64,000 bases of DNA from Saprospiraceae bacterium. Lineage in GTDB: Bacteria; Bacteroidota; Bacteroidia; Chitinophagales; Saprospiraceae. Positions within the stretch are counted from its first letter, which is position 1. Each line of letters opens with the position of its first letter. The notes beneath the pieces were generated by a model. It searched no databases and had not been told where the DNA came from. It was given only the letters and a program-made list of their open reading frames with translations. The stretch spans positions 62,001-126,000 of the forward strand of contig JADKEB010000012.1 of assembly GCA_016718205.1 (NCBI GenBank). Direction: 5' to 3'. Positions 9,199 to 19,435 of the stretch are shown here, one piece after another. Position numbers and translations under genes: made by a program.

Positions 9199-10005
9199 AT
9201 GTCTGATTTATTTTTTGAAAAATTACTGACTAGACATACTCAAACACCGGAAGTACCGTCTACCGAACTGATAAGTGGCTGGGCAAATGAATTATTGACA
9301 GTGTTGTTTCCGGAAGTCACTGAAAAAAGAATGGACTCAGTAGAAGAGCTGAAAAATACTTTTGACAGATTGCGTATTGACTTAGTATCCTTACTTTATC
9401 ATACCCGATCCTGTGATCACAGGAGAGAGCATGCCATAGCTGAAGTCTTCTTTGAAAACATCGAGGAAGTTTATCAGGATTTACTACTTGATATTGATGC
9501 TTTTGTTCATGGAGATCCTGCAGCTTTGTCGTCATTTGAAGTGATCAGAAGTTATCCGGGATTTTATGCCATTTATATATACAGGATTGCACACATTCTT
9601 CATAAGGAAGGTGTGCCATTAGTACCTCGTATATTGAGCGAATATGCACATTCAAGGACAGGAATTGATATCCATCCTGCGGCTTTTATTGGCAAATCAT
9701 TTTTTATTGATCACGGGACTGGGGTCGTCATAGGCGAAACAACTCATATCGGGGATCATGTCAAAATCTATCAGGGAGTAACCCTTGGAGCATTGAGCAT
9801 TGATAAAAAAATGGCTGGAATAAAGCGCCATCCGACAGTACAGGATGATGTAATTATTTATTCCGGTGCTACCATCCTGGGTGGAGAGACTGTAGTTGGG
9901 AGTGGCAGTGTCATAGGTGGAAATGTTTGGATTACGTCTTCCGTTCCTCCCGGGACAAAAGTGTATCATCAGGCTGAAAACAAATGGATCGAAAATCAAA
10001 CCTGA
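9199..10005 (+). CDS. cysE: Serine O-acetyltransferase
   Basis: Makes O-acetylserine from serine and acetyl-CoA for cysteine synthesis. The C-terminal half has left-handed beta-helix hexapeptide repeats: HPAAFIGKSFFIDHGTGVVI, then IYQGVTLGALS and GATILGG. Length is 268 residues from ATG 9199. The frame is open upstream and overlaps porX from 9151, but ATG 9199 has an AAGAGG ribosome-binding site at 9189-9194 and leaves no overlap. It precedes cysM by 4 bases, so the two steps of cysteine synthesis are translated together. Confidence 0.94.
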   Translation: MSDLFFEKLLTRHTQTPEVPSTELISGWANELLTVLFPEVTEKRMDSVEELKNTFDRLRIDLVSLLYHTRSCDHRREHAIAEVFFENIEEVYQDLLLDIDAFVHGDPAALSSFEVIRSYPGFYAIYIYRIAHILHKEGVPLVPRILSEYAHSRTGIDIHPAAFIGKSFFIDHGTGVVIGETTHIGDHVKIYQGVTLGALSIDKKMAGIKRHPTVQDDVIIYSGATILGGETVVGSGSVIGGNVWITSSVPPGTKVYHQAENKWIENQT

Positions 10006-10009
10006 CACC

Positions 10010-10888
10010 ATGAAAACACATAAGATCAGCGAATTAGTTGGAAATACGCCTTTGGTAGAAATCACAAGGCTCAATCCAAATAAAAAAGTCAGGATTTTTG
10101 CAAAAATGGAAGGACACAATCCCGGTGGAAGTGTCAAGGACAGAGCTGCATTGAATATGATCCAATCAGCTTTAGATCGTGGAGAGATCCAAAAGGGAAC
10201 AACTCTGATTGAAGCGACCAGTGGTAACACAGGTATTGCATTAGCTATGATCGCGGGCACATACAATATTTCTATTGAATTGATAATGCCGTCCAATTCA
10301 ACCAAAGAACGTATCCAAACAATGGAAGCTTTTGGTGCCAAAGTTATCTTACTTGATACGATAGAAGCATGCAGAGATTATGCCGATGAAAAATCCACAG
10401 AAGACGGATACTTTATGCTTGATCAATTTTCAAATCAGGATAATTACATGGCTCATGTTAAAACTACCGGCCCTGAGATTTGGAATGACACTGAAGGTAA
10501 TATTACCCACTTTGTAAGCTCTATGGGCACGACAGGAACTATCATGGGTACATCCATGTTCTTAAAATCTAAAAATCCGAAAATTCAGATCATAGGATGT
10601 CAGCCTACAGATGGATCATCCATTCCGGGTATTCGGAGGTGGACCCCTGATTACCTTCCCAAAATATTTGATAGGTCGAAAGTAGATTTTATTTATGATG
10701 TATCTGAATCCGAAGCAATTCTGATGACAAAAAATCTGGCAGCTCAGGAAGGCATCTTCGTGGGTATGAGTTCCGGCGGGGCTGCATCTGTAGCTCTAAG
10801 AATTGCTCAGGAGATGAAGCAGGGCGTTATGGTATTTATATGTTGTGACAGAGGAGATAGATATCTAAGCAGTAATATATTTGTCTGA
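10010..10888 (+). CDS. cysM: Cysteine synthase (CysM/CysK type, PLP enzyme)
   Basis: Converts O-acetylserine and sulfide (or thiosulfate) to cysteine. Fold type II PLP enzyme: catalytic lysine in NPGGSVKDRAA, the substrate loop TSGNTGIALA, and the phosphate-binding region SSMGTTGTIMG. The ATG at 10010 gives 292 residues, the usual size for CysM; the frame extends back into cysE but without similarity. The start is 4 bases after the cysE TGA. Choice of CysM over CysK rests on its short length and is not certain. Confidence 0.92.
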   Translation: MKTHKISELVGNTPLVEITRLNPNKKVRIFAKMEGHNPGGSVKDRAALNMIQSALDRGEIQKGTTLIEATSGNTGIALAMIAGTYNISIELIMPSNSTKERIQTMEAFGAKVILLDTIEACRDYADEKSTEDGYFMLDQFSNQDNYMAHVKTTGPEIWNDTEGNITHFVSSMGTTGTIMGTSMFLKSKNPKIQIIGCQPTDGSSIPGIRRWTPDYLPKIFDRSKVDFIYDVSESEAILMTKNLAAQEGIFVGMSSGGAASVALRIAQEMKQGVMVFICCDRGDRYLSSNIFV

Positions 10889-11058
10889 AATTTTACATAT
10901 ATGATGAGATCATAAAAATCAGGCTTATATTTTTTTATTTGACACAATATTAGTAAGTTTTCTATCGTTATACAACACAATGTGTCGATGGATGCGAAAG
11001 ATAAAATGCGATAAATAGAAATTTATAATAATTTATTAAAAATTCCGAACTAGGCAGT

Positions 11059-11066
11059 TATCTTTG
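11059..11066 (+). promoter_or_regulatory. -7 promoter element before gldK
   Basis: TATCTTTG matches TAnnTTTG and lies 51 bases before the gldK start at 11117. The 228-base gap between cysM and gldK holds nothing else that I can name. A near-palindrome ATGATGAGATCAT at about 10902 lies further upstream. Confidence 0.5.
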
Positions 11067-11116
11067 CAACATTTTTTTTGGAAATCTGTTTTTCCTCTTT
11101 AAATCGCTATTAGAAA

Positions 11117-12352
11117 ATGAAAAGTTTATCAAATCTTAGTGTAGTATTTTTTCTGCTATTATTCCTTATTTCTTGCGGAAAAAAAGAATCAGGTCAGTTG
11201 GTAGGAGTTCAGGACAGACCAAAATGGGGTGGATTCAATCCCTTTGGTATGGTATATGTGCCATCCGGAACCCTCACCATCGGTCAGAGCGATCAGGATG
11301 TTTTTTCCACATATAATCAAAGACAAAAAAATATTTCAATTACCGGCTTCTTTATGGATGATACGGAGATCACAAATAACGAATATCGTCAGTTTGTAGA
11401 GTGGGTAAAAGATTCAATTGCTCATGAGATGATGGGAAATAAAACCACTGATGACTATGACAATGAAGTGATCGACTGGGAGGTTGAACTTGACTACAGC
11501 GATGAAACACTGAATGATATGTATTATCAGGGTGATATGGCGTTTGATGGTCAGAGGGAATTTAATAAAGAAGCACTTAAGTACAAATATTCATGGCTGG
11601 ATTGGCAAAAAGCCGCTCATGACAAAAAAGCTACCAGAAAATCATTGATTCAAAAAGCTGAAGTCACAGTATGGCCTGATGAAATGTGCTGGATAAGAGA
11701 CTTTACTTATTCTTATAACGAGCCTCAGACCAGAAACTACTTCACACATCCGGCTTTTGATGACTATCCCGTAGTAGGTGTTACCTGGAAACAAGCGACA
11801 GCATTTTGCAATTGGAGAACAAAGTTGTGGAACAAATATAAAGGAGAAAACGAACCTAATACCGAAGAATTCAGATTGCCTTCTGAATCTGAGTGGGAAT
11901 ATGCTGCCCGGGGTGGTAAAGAAATATCACCTTACCCCTGGGGAGGCCCGTATATCAGAAATGCAAAAGGATGTCTTCTTGCCAATTTTAAACCGGGAAG
12001 AGGTAATTACCCTGAAGACGGTGGCTTACATACTGTAAAAGCTGATGCATATTTCCCCAATGATTATGGATTGTATTGTATGGCAGGTAATGTGTCAGAA
12101 TGGTGCAGAGATGCATTTCACGAAAATGCCTACAGACATCAGCATGACTTGAATCCTGATTACAGATATGATGCAAAAGATGATGACCCTGAAGCGTACA
12201 AAAGGAAAGTGATCAGAGGTGGCTCATGGAAAGATATATCATATTACTGTCAGACGGGTACTCGAAGCTGGGAGTTTCAGGATACATCCAAGTCTTACCT
12301 TGGATTCAGATGTGTGATCACCTACCTTGGTAGGTCTATCAATGATTTCTAA
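11117..12352 (+). CDS. gldK: T9SS/gliding lipoprotein GldK (PorK)
   Basis: GldK is the outer-membrane lipoprotein that forms the periplasmic ring of the type IX secretion system with GldN. Signal peptide and lipobox: a hydrophobic N-terminus ending LISCGKKE. The body is a formylglycine-generating-enzyme (sulfatase-modifying) fold: GMVYVPSGTLTIGQ, EITNNEYRQF, LPSESEWEYAARGG and GLYCMAGNVSEWC, ending KVIRGGSW and YLGFRC. At 411 residues it is a little shorter than in Flavobacterium. First gene of gldKLMN. Confidence 0.95.
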   Translation: MKSLSNLSVVFFLLLFLISCGKKESGQLVGVQDRPKWGGFNPFGMVYVPSGTLTIGQSDQDVFSTYNQRQKNISITGFFMDDTEITNNEYRQFVEWVKDSIAHEMMGNKTTDDYDNEVIDWEVELDYSDETLNDMYYQGDMAFDGQREFNKEALKYKYSWLDWQKAAHDKKATRKSLIQKAEVTVWPDEMCWIRDFTYSYNEPQTRNYFTHPAFDDYPVVGVTWKQATAFCNWRTKLWNKYKGENEPNTEEFRLPSESEWEYAARGGKEISPYPWGGPYIRNAKGCLLANFKPGRGNYPEDGGLHTVKADAYFPNDYGLYCMAGNVSEWCRDAFHENAYRHQHDLNPDYRYDAKDDDPEAYKRKVIRGGSWKDISYYCQTGTRSWEFQDTSKSYLGFRCVITYLGRSINDF

Positions 12353-12437
12353 TTTTTTAATTGGCTAAAGAATGGGCATACTTTTTTAAGAATATGCTCT
12401 GTAAGAATATTGATTATTTATTTAAAAATTTTGAACA

Positions 12438-13022
12438 ATGAGTTTTTTTAAGTCACCTACATTTAAATATGTTAAGAATTTGCTAATCGGTCTTGGTGCA
12501 TCGGTCGTGATGATAGGAGCCTTAGGTAAGTTGAATAGTACCTCTTGGGGAGGTATGATGATTACAGTCGGTCTTTTAGTTGAAGCATTTTTGTTTTTCC
12601 TTCTTGGAGTATTAGGACCAGAGAAAGATTATTACTGGGAAAAACTGTATCCGGGACTGGATGAATATTCTGCAAACATCGCTTCACTTACCGATGGTCC
12701 GACTACAGGATCGAGCCATAAGGCACTAAACGCGGATGTGGTCGAAAATAAACTTGGAGGTATGCTTACCGAATTACAATCCATGTCAAAAAGTCTGGGC
12801 TCGCTCAAAGCACTTCAAGAAGTGGATTTTACACAAACCGGCGACCAATTGAAAGCCATGAATAACTTTTATTCAAGGATGAATGATGCCATGAATTCAC
12901 TCAACGCAAGTGTAGAAGATACAAAACAATATCAGGCACAAATGTCAAGCCTGAGCAAAAACCTGACGTCTCTGAATGCGGTATACGGAAATATTCTTTC
13001 AGCTTATAATGTTAAAAATTAA
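12438..13022 (+). CDS. gldL: T9SS motor protein GldL (PorL)
   Basis: GldL is the inner-membrane half of the proton-driven motor of the type IX secretion system. Two transmembrane helices lie at about 13-30 and 38-57 (NLLIGLGASVVMIGALG; MMITVGLLVEAFLFFLLGVL), followed by GPEKDYYWEKLYPGLDEY and a cytoplasmic part predicted as coiled coil. A conserved glutamate in helix 2 is present (VEAF). Length is 194 residues. It lies between gldK and gldM. Confidence 0.95.
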   Translation: MSFFKSPTFKYVKNLLIGLGASVVMIGALGKLNSTSWGGMMITVGLLVEAFLFFLLGVLGPEKDYYWEKLYPGLDEYSANIASLTDGPTTGSSHKALNADVVENKLGGMLTELQSMSKSLGSLKALQEVDFTQTGDQLKAMNNFYSRMNDAMNSLNASVEDTKQYQAQMSSLSKNLTSLNAVYGNILSAYNVKN

Positions 13023-13077
13023 CATTATTCTTTAGCTGAATTGTAATAATTGATTTTTAATTTAAAAAGGATAAAAA

Positions 13078-14655
13078 ATGTCAATACCTAAGGAACCGCG
13101 GCAGTTGATGATCAACGTAATGTACCTCGTACTGACCGCGCTATTAGCACTGAATGTTTCCGCAGAAATATTTAATGCCTTTGAGATGGTCGATAAGGGC
13201 TTGATCAAAGCAAACGATGCCCTCGATGCAGGAAACAAAGATTTGCCTGGATCCATCAAAGATAGTGCTAAAAAATCAGCAAACTTTGACAAGTACGCTC
13301 AGAGAGTGGATGTAGTAGGTCAAATTTCTAAAGAAGGATCAGAATATATCAAAGTCATTTTGGATAAAGTGGTGGATGAAGCCGGAGATATGAATGGCAT
13401 CCATGATGATGGAGATTACATTACCACAGATGGAATTAAAGAATTAAAAGGCAAAAGAGATTATGCCGCCACAACACGACTTTTGGTCGATAAAAAAGAA
13501 GGCGAAAAGTTGAAAACAAAAATGCTTGAATTGAAAGATAAATATCTTAATTTGATAGATGAAGCGGACAGAAAAGAGTTTGCTAATAAAATTGCTATCA
13601 ATATAGATGAAGAAACCTGGACAAAATCTACCAATAAAAAGGAAAATTGGGCTGATTTTACTTTTGGTCATATGCCCTTAGGAGCTTGTATGCCTATTTT
13701 TTCAAAGTTTATCAATGATGTAAAGTCATCAGAAGCAGCGGTACTTAACTACCTTGCGGGAAAAGTAGGTCTTACTTCTGAAGTAGTGTTAAATAAATTC
13801 AGAGTAGTTTCTGCACCTAAAAAATCCTATATCATCAATGGTGAGCAGTTTGAAACCGAAGTGTTTCTCTCAGCATCAGCAGACCAGAATAGTAATACAG
13901 GGATCAGAATCTCTGTCAATGGAGCAAATCTACCATTGAATCCTGAGGGTGCAGCCAAATGGACTCAAAAAGCTAATGGCATCGGAGTTAAAAAATATGA
14001 AGCAGTAGCAAGTGTAACCAATCCGGTAACCGGCAAAACTGATACTTACAGACAAACCTTTGAATTCGAAGTAGGCGAAAGATCAGTCACCATATCAGCT
14101 GCAAAAATGAATGTATTCTATCTGGGAGTGGACAACCCTGTAGAGGTGTCTGCAGCTGGTGTACCTTCAGCTCAGATCAAAGTATCTATGTCTGGTGGAG
14201 ACATCAATAGAAATGGCGATGGAACTTATACTGTGAGACCTACAGGATCCCCTGGAACAGAGGCCGTTGTGAGTGTTTCAGCTCCGGGATTGAACGGATC
14301 AAAGAAATTTAAAATAAAAAGAATTCCTGACCCAAAACCACTTTTGGGAGGAAAAGAAAATGGCGGAAAGATCGGCAATGGTACTTTCAAAGGATATAGT
14401 TCACTCATCCCGCTATTAGAAAATTTTGATTTTGATGCTAAATGTAATCTTGGTGGATTTACACTCGTACGGGTACCCAAAAGGCTTGATGCAGAATTTG
14501 CGCCCAATCGGGGAGCAAGAATTGATGGTCAGGCAGCTGCATTACAAAGCAAAGCAGTACCAGGAGACAGATATATCTTTCAGGATATAAAGTGTAAGTG
14601 TCCCGGAGATGGTGCAGACAGAAACCTTGGTCAGTTGGTCTTTGATATACAATAA
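13078..14655 (+). CDS. gldM: T9SS motor protein GldM (PorM)
   Basis: GldM pairs with GldL; its single N-terminal helix (residues about 10-28, LMINVMYLVLTALLALNVS) enters the motor and its long periplasmic domains reach the GldK/GldN ring. The start MSIPKEPRQLMINVMYLVLTAL is highly typical. The 525-residue length and the Ig-like C-terminal part (VTISAAKMNVFYLGVDNPVE) agree with the family. 55 bases after gldL. Confidence 0.96.
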   Translation: MSIPKEPRQLMINVMYLVLTALLALNVSAEIFNAFEMVDKGLIKANDALDAGNKDLPGSIKDSAKKSANFDKYAQRVDVVGQISKEGSEYIKVILDKVVDEAGDMNGIHDDGDYITTDGIKELKGKRDYAATTRLLVDKKEGEKLKTKMLELKDKYLNLIDEADRKEFANKIAINIDEETWTKSTNKKENWADFTFGHMPLGACMPIFSKFINDVKSSEAAVLNYLAGKVGLTSEVVLNKFRVVSAPKKSYIINGEQFETEVFLSASADQNSNTGIRISVNGANLPLNPEGAAKWTQKANGIGVKKYEAVASVTNPVTGKTDTYRQTFEFEVGERSVTISAAKMNVFYLGVDNPVEVSAAGVPSAQIKVSMSGGDINRNGDGTYTVRPTGSPGTEAVVSVSAPGLNGSKKFKIKRIPDPKPLLGGKENGGKIGNGTFKGYSSLIPLLENFDFDAKCNLGGFTLVRVPKRLDAEFAPNRGARIDGQAAALQSKAVPGDRYIFQDIKCKCPGDGADRNLGQLVFDIQ

Positions 14656-14675
14656 TTTAAAACACGTTTTGTACA

Positions 14676-15590
14676 ATGAAAACTCTAATAAATATCAAAT
14701 CTGTGCTTTTCGCATCTTTATTCCTTTCAGGCAATATGATGGTCGCTCAGACTCAGGTAGCAAAACCTGCACCTGTATCATCTGAAGTTAAGACAGAGTC
14801 GTCTGTACCTTCTGAAGATATTTTTGTGGATGATATCGTCCGCAAACGTATTGTGGTTGAAAATAAGATCATGGACCTTCAGCCAGTCAGAGAAGCTGAT
14901 ATAGCCTGGGAAAGAAGAATTCAAAGAGTCATAGATACCAGAGAGAAGCTCAACCTGCCTTTCAGAAGTCAAGAACTCAATCTTTTTAAGGTTTTCCAGC
15001 AAATGGTCTATGACAGTACAATTACCGCATTTTCCGATGAATTTTTCAAAGAAGTACTTTCCCCAGATGAGATTAAAGGTAAGATGTCCAAGCTTGATAC
15101 ACTTATAGATCTTAATCCTGATACTTATGAGGAGCAAATCAAGATTGTCAGAAATGATATCAACTGGGAAAAAATAGAACAATACAGAGTGAAAGAGATA
15201 TGGTTTTTTGACAAACAACGATCTGTAATGGATGTACGGATATTAGGTATAGCACCTTTATATGCCAGTGATAAGGATAAGGAAAACGGAATCGCTCCTT
15301 ACCCGTTATTTTGGGTTTATTTGCCTGAGGCCAGAGAACCATTGTCCAAGTTCAGAGTGTATAATGAAGAAAACGATATGGCACCTATGTCATGGGCTGA
15401 TTTGTTTGATGCAAGAGTATTTTCAAGCTATATCTATAAAAAATCCAATGTGCTGGACTTCAGACTTAAAGATTTTTATGTAGCTGACCCTGAGGATACA
15501 CAAAACAGAGCCGGAATTGATATGCTGCTTCAATCTGAGAAAATAAAAAATGAATTACTCAATATGGAGCACGATCTCTGGGAGTATTGA
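14676..15590 (+). CDS. gldN: T9SS periplasmic ring protein GldN (PorN)
   Basis: GldN joins GldK in the periplasmic ring of the type IX secretion system. Signal peptide at residues 1-24 (ending MMVAQTQ), then a charged linker and the conserved domain with DIVRKRIVVENK, AWERRIQRVIDTREKLN, KEIWFFDKQRSVMDVRILGI and the C-terminal LDFRLKDFYV. Length is 304 residues. It follows gldM by 20 bases and the operon ends at the terminator after it. Confidence 0.95.
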   Translation: MKTLINIKSVLFASLFLSGNMMVAQTQVAKPAPVSSEVKTESSVPSEDIFVDDIVRKRIVVENKIMDLQPVREADIAWERRIQRVIDTREKLNLPFRSQELNLFKVFQQMVYDSTITAFSDEFFKEVLSPDEIKGKMSKLDTLIDLNPDTYEEQIKIVRNDINWEKIEQYRVKEIWFFDKQRSVMDVRILGIAPLYASDKDKENGIAPYPLFWVYLPEAREPLSKFRVYNEENDMAPMSWADLFDARVFSSYIYKKSNVLDFRLKDFYVADPEDTQNRAGIDMLLQSEKIKNELLNMEHDLWEY

Positions 15591-15606
15591 CACCATAAAA
15601 TTAATA

Positions 15607-15642
15607 AATGGGAAGTTGTCTTTACAGCTTCCCATTTTTGTT
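15607..15642 (+). terminator. Rho-independent terminator after gldN
   Basis: The stem AATGGGAAG pairs with CTTCCCATT around a loop of about 12 bases and is followed by a T-rich run. It lies 17 bases after the gldN stop. The remaining bases to purH (about 160) are AT-rich without a clear feature. Confidence 0.75.
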
Positions 15643-15802
15643 TTAGGCAGTTACGTATTATGATAAAAAATAATTTATACTTAAAGTAAATTTGATTGCA
15701 AAAATTTAGAATTTTAATTGACACATTTTCAATGAATTAAAATCAAAATTTTTCGCAATCTAATTTCTTTTTACTATATTTAACTAAACTTAAATCTCAG
15801 CA

Positions 15803-17328
15803 GTGAAAAAACAAATAAAATCTGCCCTTATTTCGGTCTATTATAAAGATGGGCTTGAAGATATTATAAGACAATTGGACGTCCTTGGCGTGACTATCTA
15901 TACTACCGGCGGTACTCAGACCTTTATTGAGTCTTTTGGCGTCACGGTTCAAAGAGTGGAAGACTTGACGGGCTATCCATCTATCCTTGGCGGGAGAGTG
16001 AAAACATTGCACCCAAAGGTCTTCGGTGGTATATTGGCCATGAGAGAAGATGATCATATCTCTCAATTGAAAACATATGATATTCCAGAGATAGATTTGG
16101 TCATAGTAGATCTCTACCCATTTGAAGAGACAGTACAAAGTACCTCTGATGAGGCTTCCATCATCGAAAAAATAGACATAGGCGGTATATCTCTCATTCG
16201 GGCTGCGGCTAAGAACTTTAAGGAAGTGGTCGTCATCCCTTCAAAGGATCAATACCTTTACTTACTCAACATTTTAAAGGACCAAAACGGCTTTAGTGAG
16301 TTGAATCAACGAAGGTATTTGTCAGCGGAAGCATTCAAAATTTCTTCTCATTATGATACTGCTATTTACGACTATCTGGCGGATGACAGTCAGAAAGCTG
16401 CATCATTTAAGCATAGCATACTTCAGCAGGAGTCGATAAGATATGGAGAAAATCCACACCAGAAAGCCATGTTTTTTGGAGATTTTGGCAAAATGTTTGA
16501 TAAACTCAGCGGCAAAGAACTTTCCTACAATAATCTCGTGGATATTGACGCAGCAGTAGCATTGATGAGTGAATTTAAGAATGATAAACCAACGTTTGCC
16601 ATACTCAAACATACAAATGCCTGTGGTGTAGCTACAAGAAACACAATACTTGATGCTTGGAATGCTGCATTGGAAGCTGATCCTGTATCTGCATTTGGTG
16701 GTATCCTTATTTCCAATCAAATCATAGATTTAGCTGCGGCAACAGCCATTGATAAGATATTTTATGAAGTCCTGATAGCACCTGATTTTACTGAAGATGC
16801 AAAAATGCTCCTGACGGCAAAATCCAAACGTATATTGTTACAGCAAAAGTCATATGAACTACAGCCAACAACATTCAAAACACTACTGAATGGGGTTATC
16901 CTTCAGGATGGTGATCTGTCTACTGAAGATATGTCATCTATGGAAGTCAAGACAAGAACAACTCCGTCCCCTTCTGAATTCCAGGATCTTGTATTTGCAC
17001 TTAAATGTGCCAAACACCTGAAATCCAATACCATCGTCCTTGCAAAAAATAGCCAGCTACTTGGCATGGGGTGTGGACAGACTTCACGTGTAGACTCATG
17101 CAAACAAGCCATAGTCAAAGCATACCAATATGGATTGGATCTGGACGGCGCAGTGATGGCATCTGATGCATTTTTCCTTTTCCTGATTGTGTCGAATTAG
17201 TCTGTAAAGAAGGTATCAAAGCTGTCGTCCAACCGGGAGGCTCAATTAAGGATCAATTGAGTATTGACTATTGCAACGACAATAGTATGTCGATGGTGTT
17301 TACCGGAATCCGTCATTTCAGACATTGA
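15803..17328 (+). pseudogene. purH: PurH, AICAR transformylase/IMP cyclohydrolase, frameshifted near 3' end
   Basis: PurH does the last two steps of IMP synthesis. The N-terminal IMP cyclohydrolase (MGS-like fold) shows TTGGTQTFIE and GGRVKTLHPKVFGGIL; the transformylase part has LRYGENPHQ-like SIRYGENPHQ, ILKHTNACGVA and DPVSAFGG, and MGCGQTSRVDSCKQA. At 17176-17177 a C run is one base short: the frame then ends at 17200 with LFLIVSN, while the normal end (ASDAFFPFPDCVELACKEGI and later VFTGIRHFRH) continues in the next frame to TGA 17326. The lost tail contains conserved active-site residues. Because PurH is normally essential, a base-calling error is the simpler explanation. The start is an alternative codon (GTG at 15803). 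Confidence 0.93.
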
Positions 17329-17337
17329 TACCACAGT

Positions 17338-18069
17338 ATGCAATTAGTAGCAGATATAGGAAATACAAGACTGAAGCTGGCCATTTTTAATCTGGATGAG
17401 ATGATATTTCATCAAGTTATTGAAAAAGAAGGTGCGCTGTCGCTCTTGAATACAGCCCTGAAAACACACCATATATCAGCTGCCATTTTGTGCAACACTT
17501 CAGAAGTTTCTGATGAGATAGTCTCAGCATTAAGCGCACTTCCTATATTCATACATCTGGATCATAATACACCTATCCCGATTAAGCATGAATATGCAGT
17601 TCCTGAAACATTGGGAAAAGACAGATTAGCAGCTGCTGTCGGTGCCTGGAAAATGATATCCGGCAGATCAGTCCTGTTTTTTGACATGGGAACATGCATA
17701 ACCATGAATTTTATAAATTCTGAAGGTCGGTTTTTAGGAGGCAATATAAGTCCGGGTATCAGAATGCGACTCAAGGCTATGCATTTTTTTACAGATCGCT
17801 TGCCTTTAGTACCTATGGAGGTACCAGATGAGCTGATTGCAAAAGAAACTGTTAAATCTATCCAAAATGGAGGAATAAAAGGAGCGTTGAGAGAAATTGA
17901 CTCGTTTATAGAAGAAATAAGGACAGAATTTGGCGAAATTGTGATAATTTTAACAGGCGGAGATGCAAATTTGTTTGAAAGTTACACAAAAAATAAGATA
18001 TTTGTCGCCCCGTATCTTGTTCTGCAAGGTTTAAACGAAATATTAAATTATAATGTTAATAAGAATTAG
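17338..18069 (+). CDS. coaX: Type III pantothenate kinase
   Basis: First step of coenzyme A synthesis. Type III (CoaX) signs: the N-terminal phosphate loop DIGNTRLKLAIF, GKDRLAAAVGAW, the FFDMGTCITMNF metal/ATP motif and GGNISPGIRMRLKAMH. Length 243 residues. It begins 9 bases after the true purH stop and overlaps the next gene by 17 bases, so the three are probably cotranscribed. Confidence 0.95.
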   Translation: MQLVADIGNTRLKLAIFNLDEMIFHQVIEKEGALSLLNTALKTHHISAAILCNTSEVSDEIVSALSALPIFIHLDHNTPIPIKHEYAVPETLGKDRLAAAVGAWKMISGRSVLFFDMGTCITMNFINSEGRFLGGNISPGIRMRLKAMHFFTDRLPLVPMEVPDELIAKETVKSIQNGGIKGALREIDSFIEEIRTEFGEIVIILTGGDANLFESYTKNKIFVAPYLVLQGLNEILNYNVNKN

Positions 18070-19399
18070 TGTTTTTTTGGTCATCATTTTATGTGTCATC
18101 ACCCTTCCCGGGAATGCACAAAAGAATGACAATAGTCCATATTCCAGATATGGTATAGGTGACCTCGCAGACCCAAATTTAAATCATACCAGACAAATGG
18201 GAGGTTTGGGAGCATCTTTTATGGATGGATTCCACATCAATCCCGTGAATCCTGCAAGTTATGCATTTCTTAATTCCACGGCTTTTGATGTGGGGGTTTT
18301 TGCCAAAAGAACTGAATTAAAAGATAGTAAAGCGACAAATGCTTTATGGAGTGGTAATCTGGAGTATTTATCTCTTGCTTTCCCACTCAGAAACCCTATC
18401 AACGAGATATATGACAATGTAAAGAGAGATTATAAACTCGCAATGGCTTTTGTCTTAATGCAACACTCTTCGGTAGGTTACGACATCGCTGCTACAGATT
18501 CAACGTCTTCTGGACAACATTTTATGAGAAATTATCAAGGTACAGGTGGTTCATACAAAGCTATGTGGGGCAATGCTATAAGATACAAAAATCTTTCTTT
18601 GGGAGTGAATCTTGGGTATCTATTTGGAAAAATGAGATACGAAAACAGAGTACAATTTGACAATACAGAATATGCCTATGCAGATCTTTATGGCAATGAC
18701 TACAATATGCGTGGTTTTCTGTGGAGTGCCGGCATGATGTATTCTGACATTTTAAATAAAAAAGCTTTAGAAAGTAATAGAGCCGTTGCTGCAAAAAGAA
18801 TTTCAGTTGGATTTCATGCCAATTCTGCTACATCATTCAATACCGATTACACAATAAATCACATATTGTTACAACAATTGCCCGGCAATATTTTTAATAC
18901 AGATACCATAAGGTTGGAGGATTCTATTGCCGGCAAGGGTAAACTTCCCGCAGAATTTGGGATTGGGGCCACTTACTATTCAGGAGAAAAATTTTCTATA
19001 GGTTTTAATTACAATACCGCGCTTTGGACCAATTACTTCAATGAAGCCAATGGCGATAAAAAAGGAACGCTTAAAAACACTCAAAGGGTCAGTGTAGGTG
19101 GTCATTTCAGACCTGATTACAAGTCTTTCGACAATTTTTTTAAAAGAGTTTATTATAGATATGGTGTATATTATGCATCAGACCCAAGGGTGATCAGGGG
19201 CACACAAATCGAAACATATGGAATTACTTTTGGCTTGGGATTGCCTTTTGTTTTTCAGAGGAAAGTATCTCACATGAATTTGGGTTTTGATTTGGGGATG
19301 AGAGGCAACAACACTCCAATATCTGAAAAATTTGTTAAAATTTCCCTTGGTGTAACTTTTAACGACGATGAATGGTTTTTAAAACGAAAATATAATTAA
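18053..19399 (+). CDS. Putative outer-membrane beta-barrel protein downstream of coaX
   Basis: 448 residues with a signal peptide (ILCVITLPGNAQ). The motif NSPYSRYGIGDL right after cleavage, GGLGASF, and alternating aromatic strands with terminal aromatic residues suggest a FadL/OmpP1-like barrel. Proteins with this N-terminal motif commonly follow coaX in Bacteroidota. Function is not known to me; transport of a hydrophobic compound or a role in envelope assembly are possibilities only. It overlaps the coaX 3' end by 17 bases. Confidence 0.65.
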   Translation: MLIRISVFLVIILCVITLPGNAQKNDNSPYSRYGIGDLADPNLNHTRQMGGLGASFMDGFHINPVNPASYAFLNSTAFDVGVFAKRTELKDSKATNALWSGNLEYLSLAFPLRNPINEIYDNVKRDYKLAMAFVLMQHSSVGYDIAATDSTSSGQHFMRNYQGTGGSYKAMWGNAIRYKNLSLGVNLGYLFGKMRYENRVQFDNTEYAYADLYGNDYNMRGFLWSAGMMYSDILNKKALESNRAVAAKRISVGFHANSATSFNTDYTINHILLQQLPGNIFNTDTIRLEDSIAGKGKLPAEFGIGATYYSGEKFSIGFNYNTALWTNYFNEANGDKKGTLKNTQRVSVGGHFRPDYKSFDNFFKRVYYRYGVYYASDPRVIRGTQIETYGITFGLGLPFVFQRKVSHMNLGFDLGMRGNNTPISEKFVKISLGVTFNDDEWFLKRKYN

Positions 19400-19435
19400 T
19401 TTCACAAAAACAATTAACTAAAACACCTGCTTATT

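Noticed and set aside
10902..10914. ATGATGAGATCAT as another Crp/Fnr box
   Set aside because: The half-site spacing is 5, not 6, and it lies about 150 bases before the gldK -7 element without the 26-base geometry.
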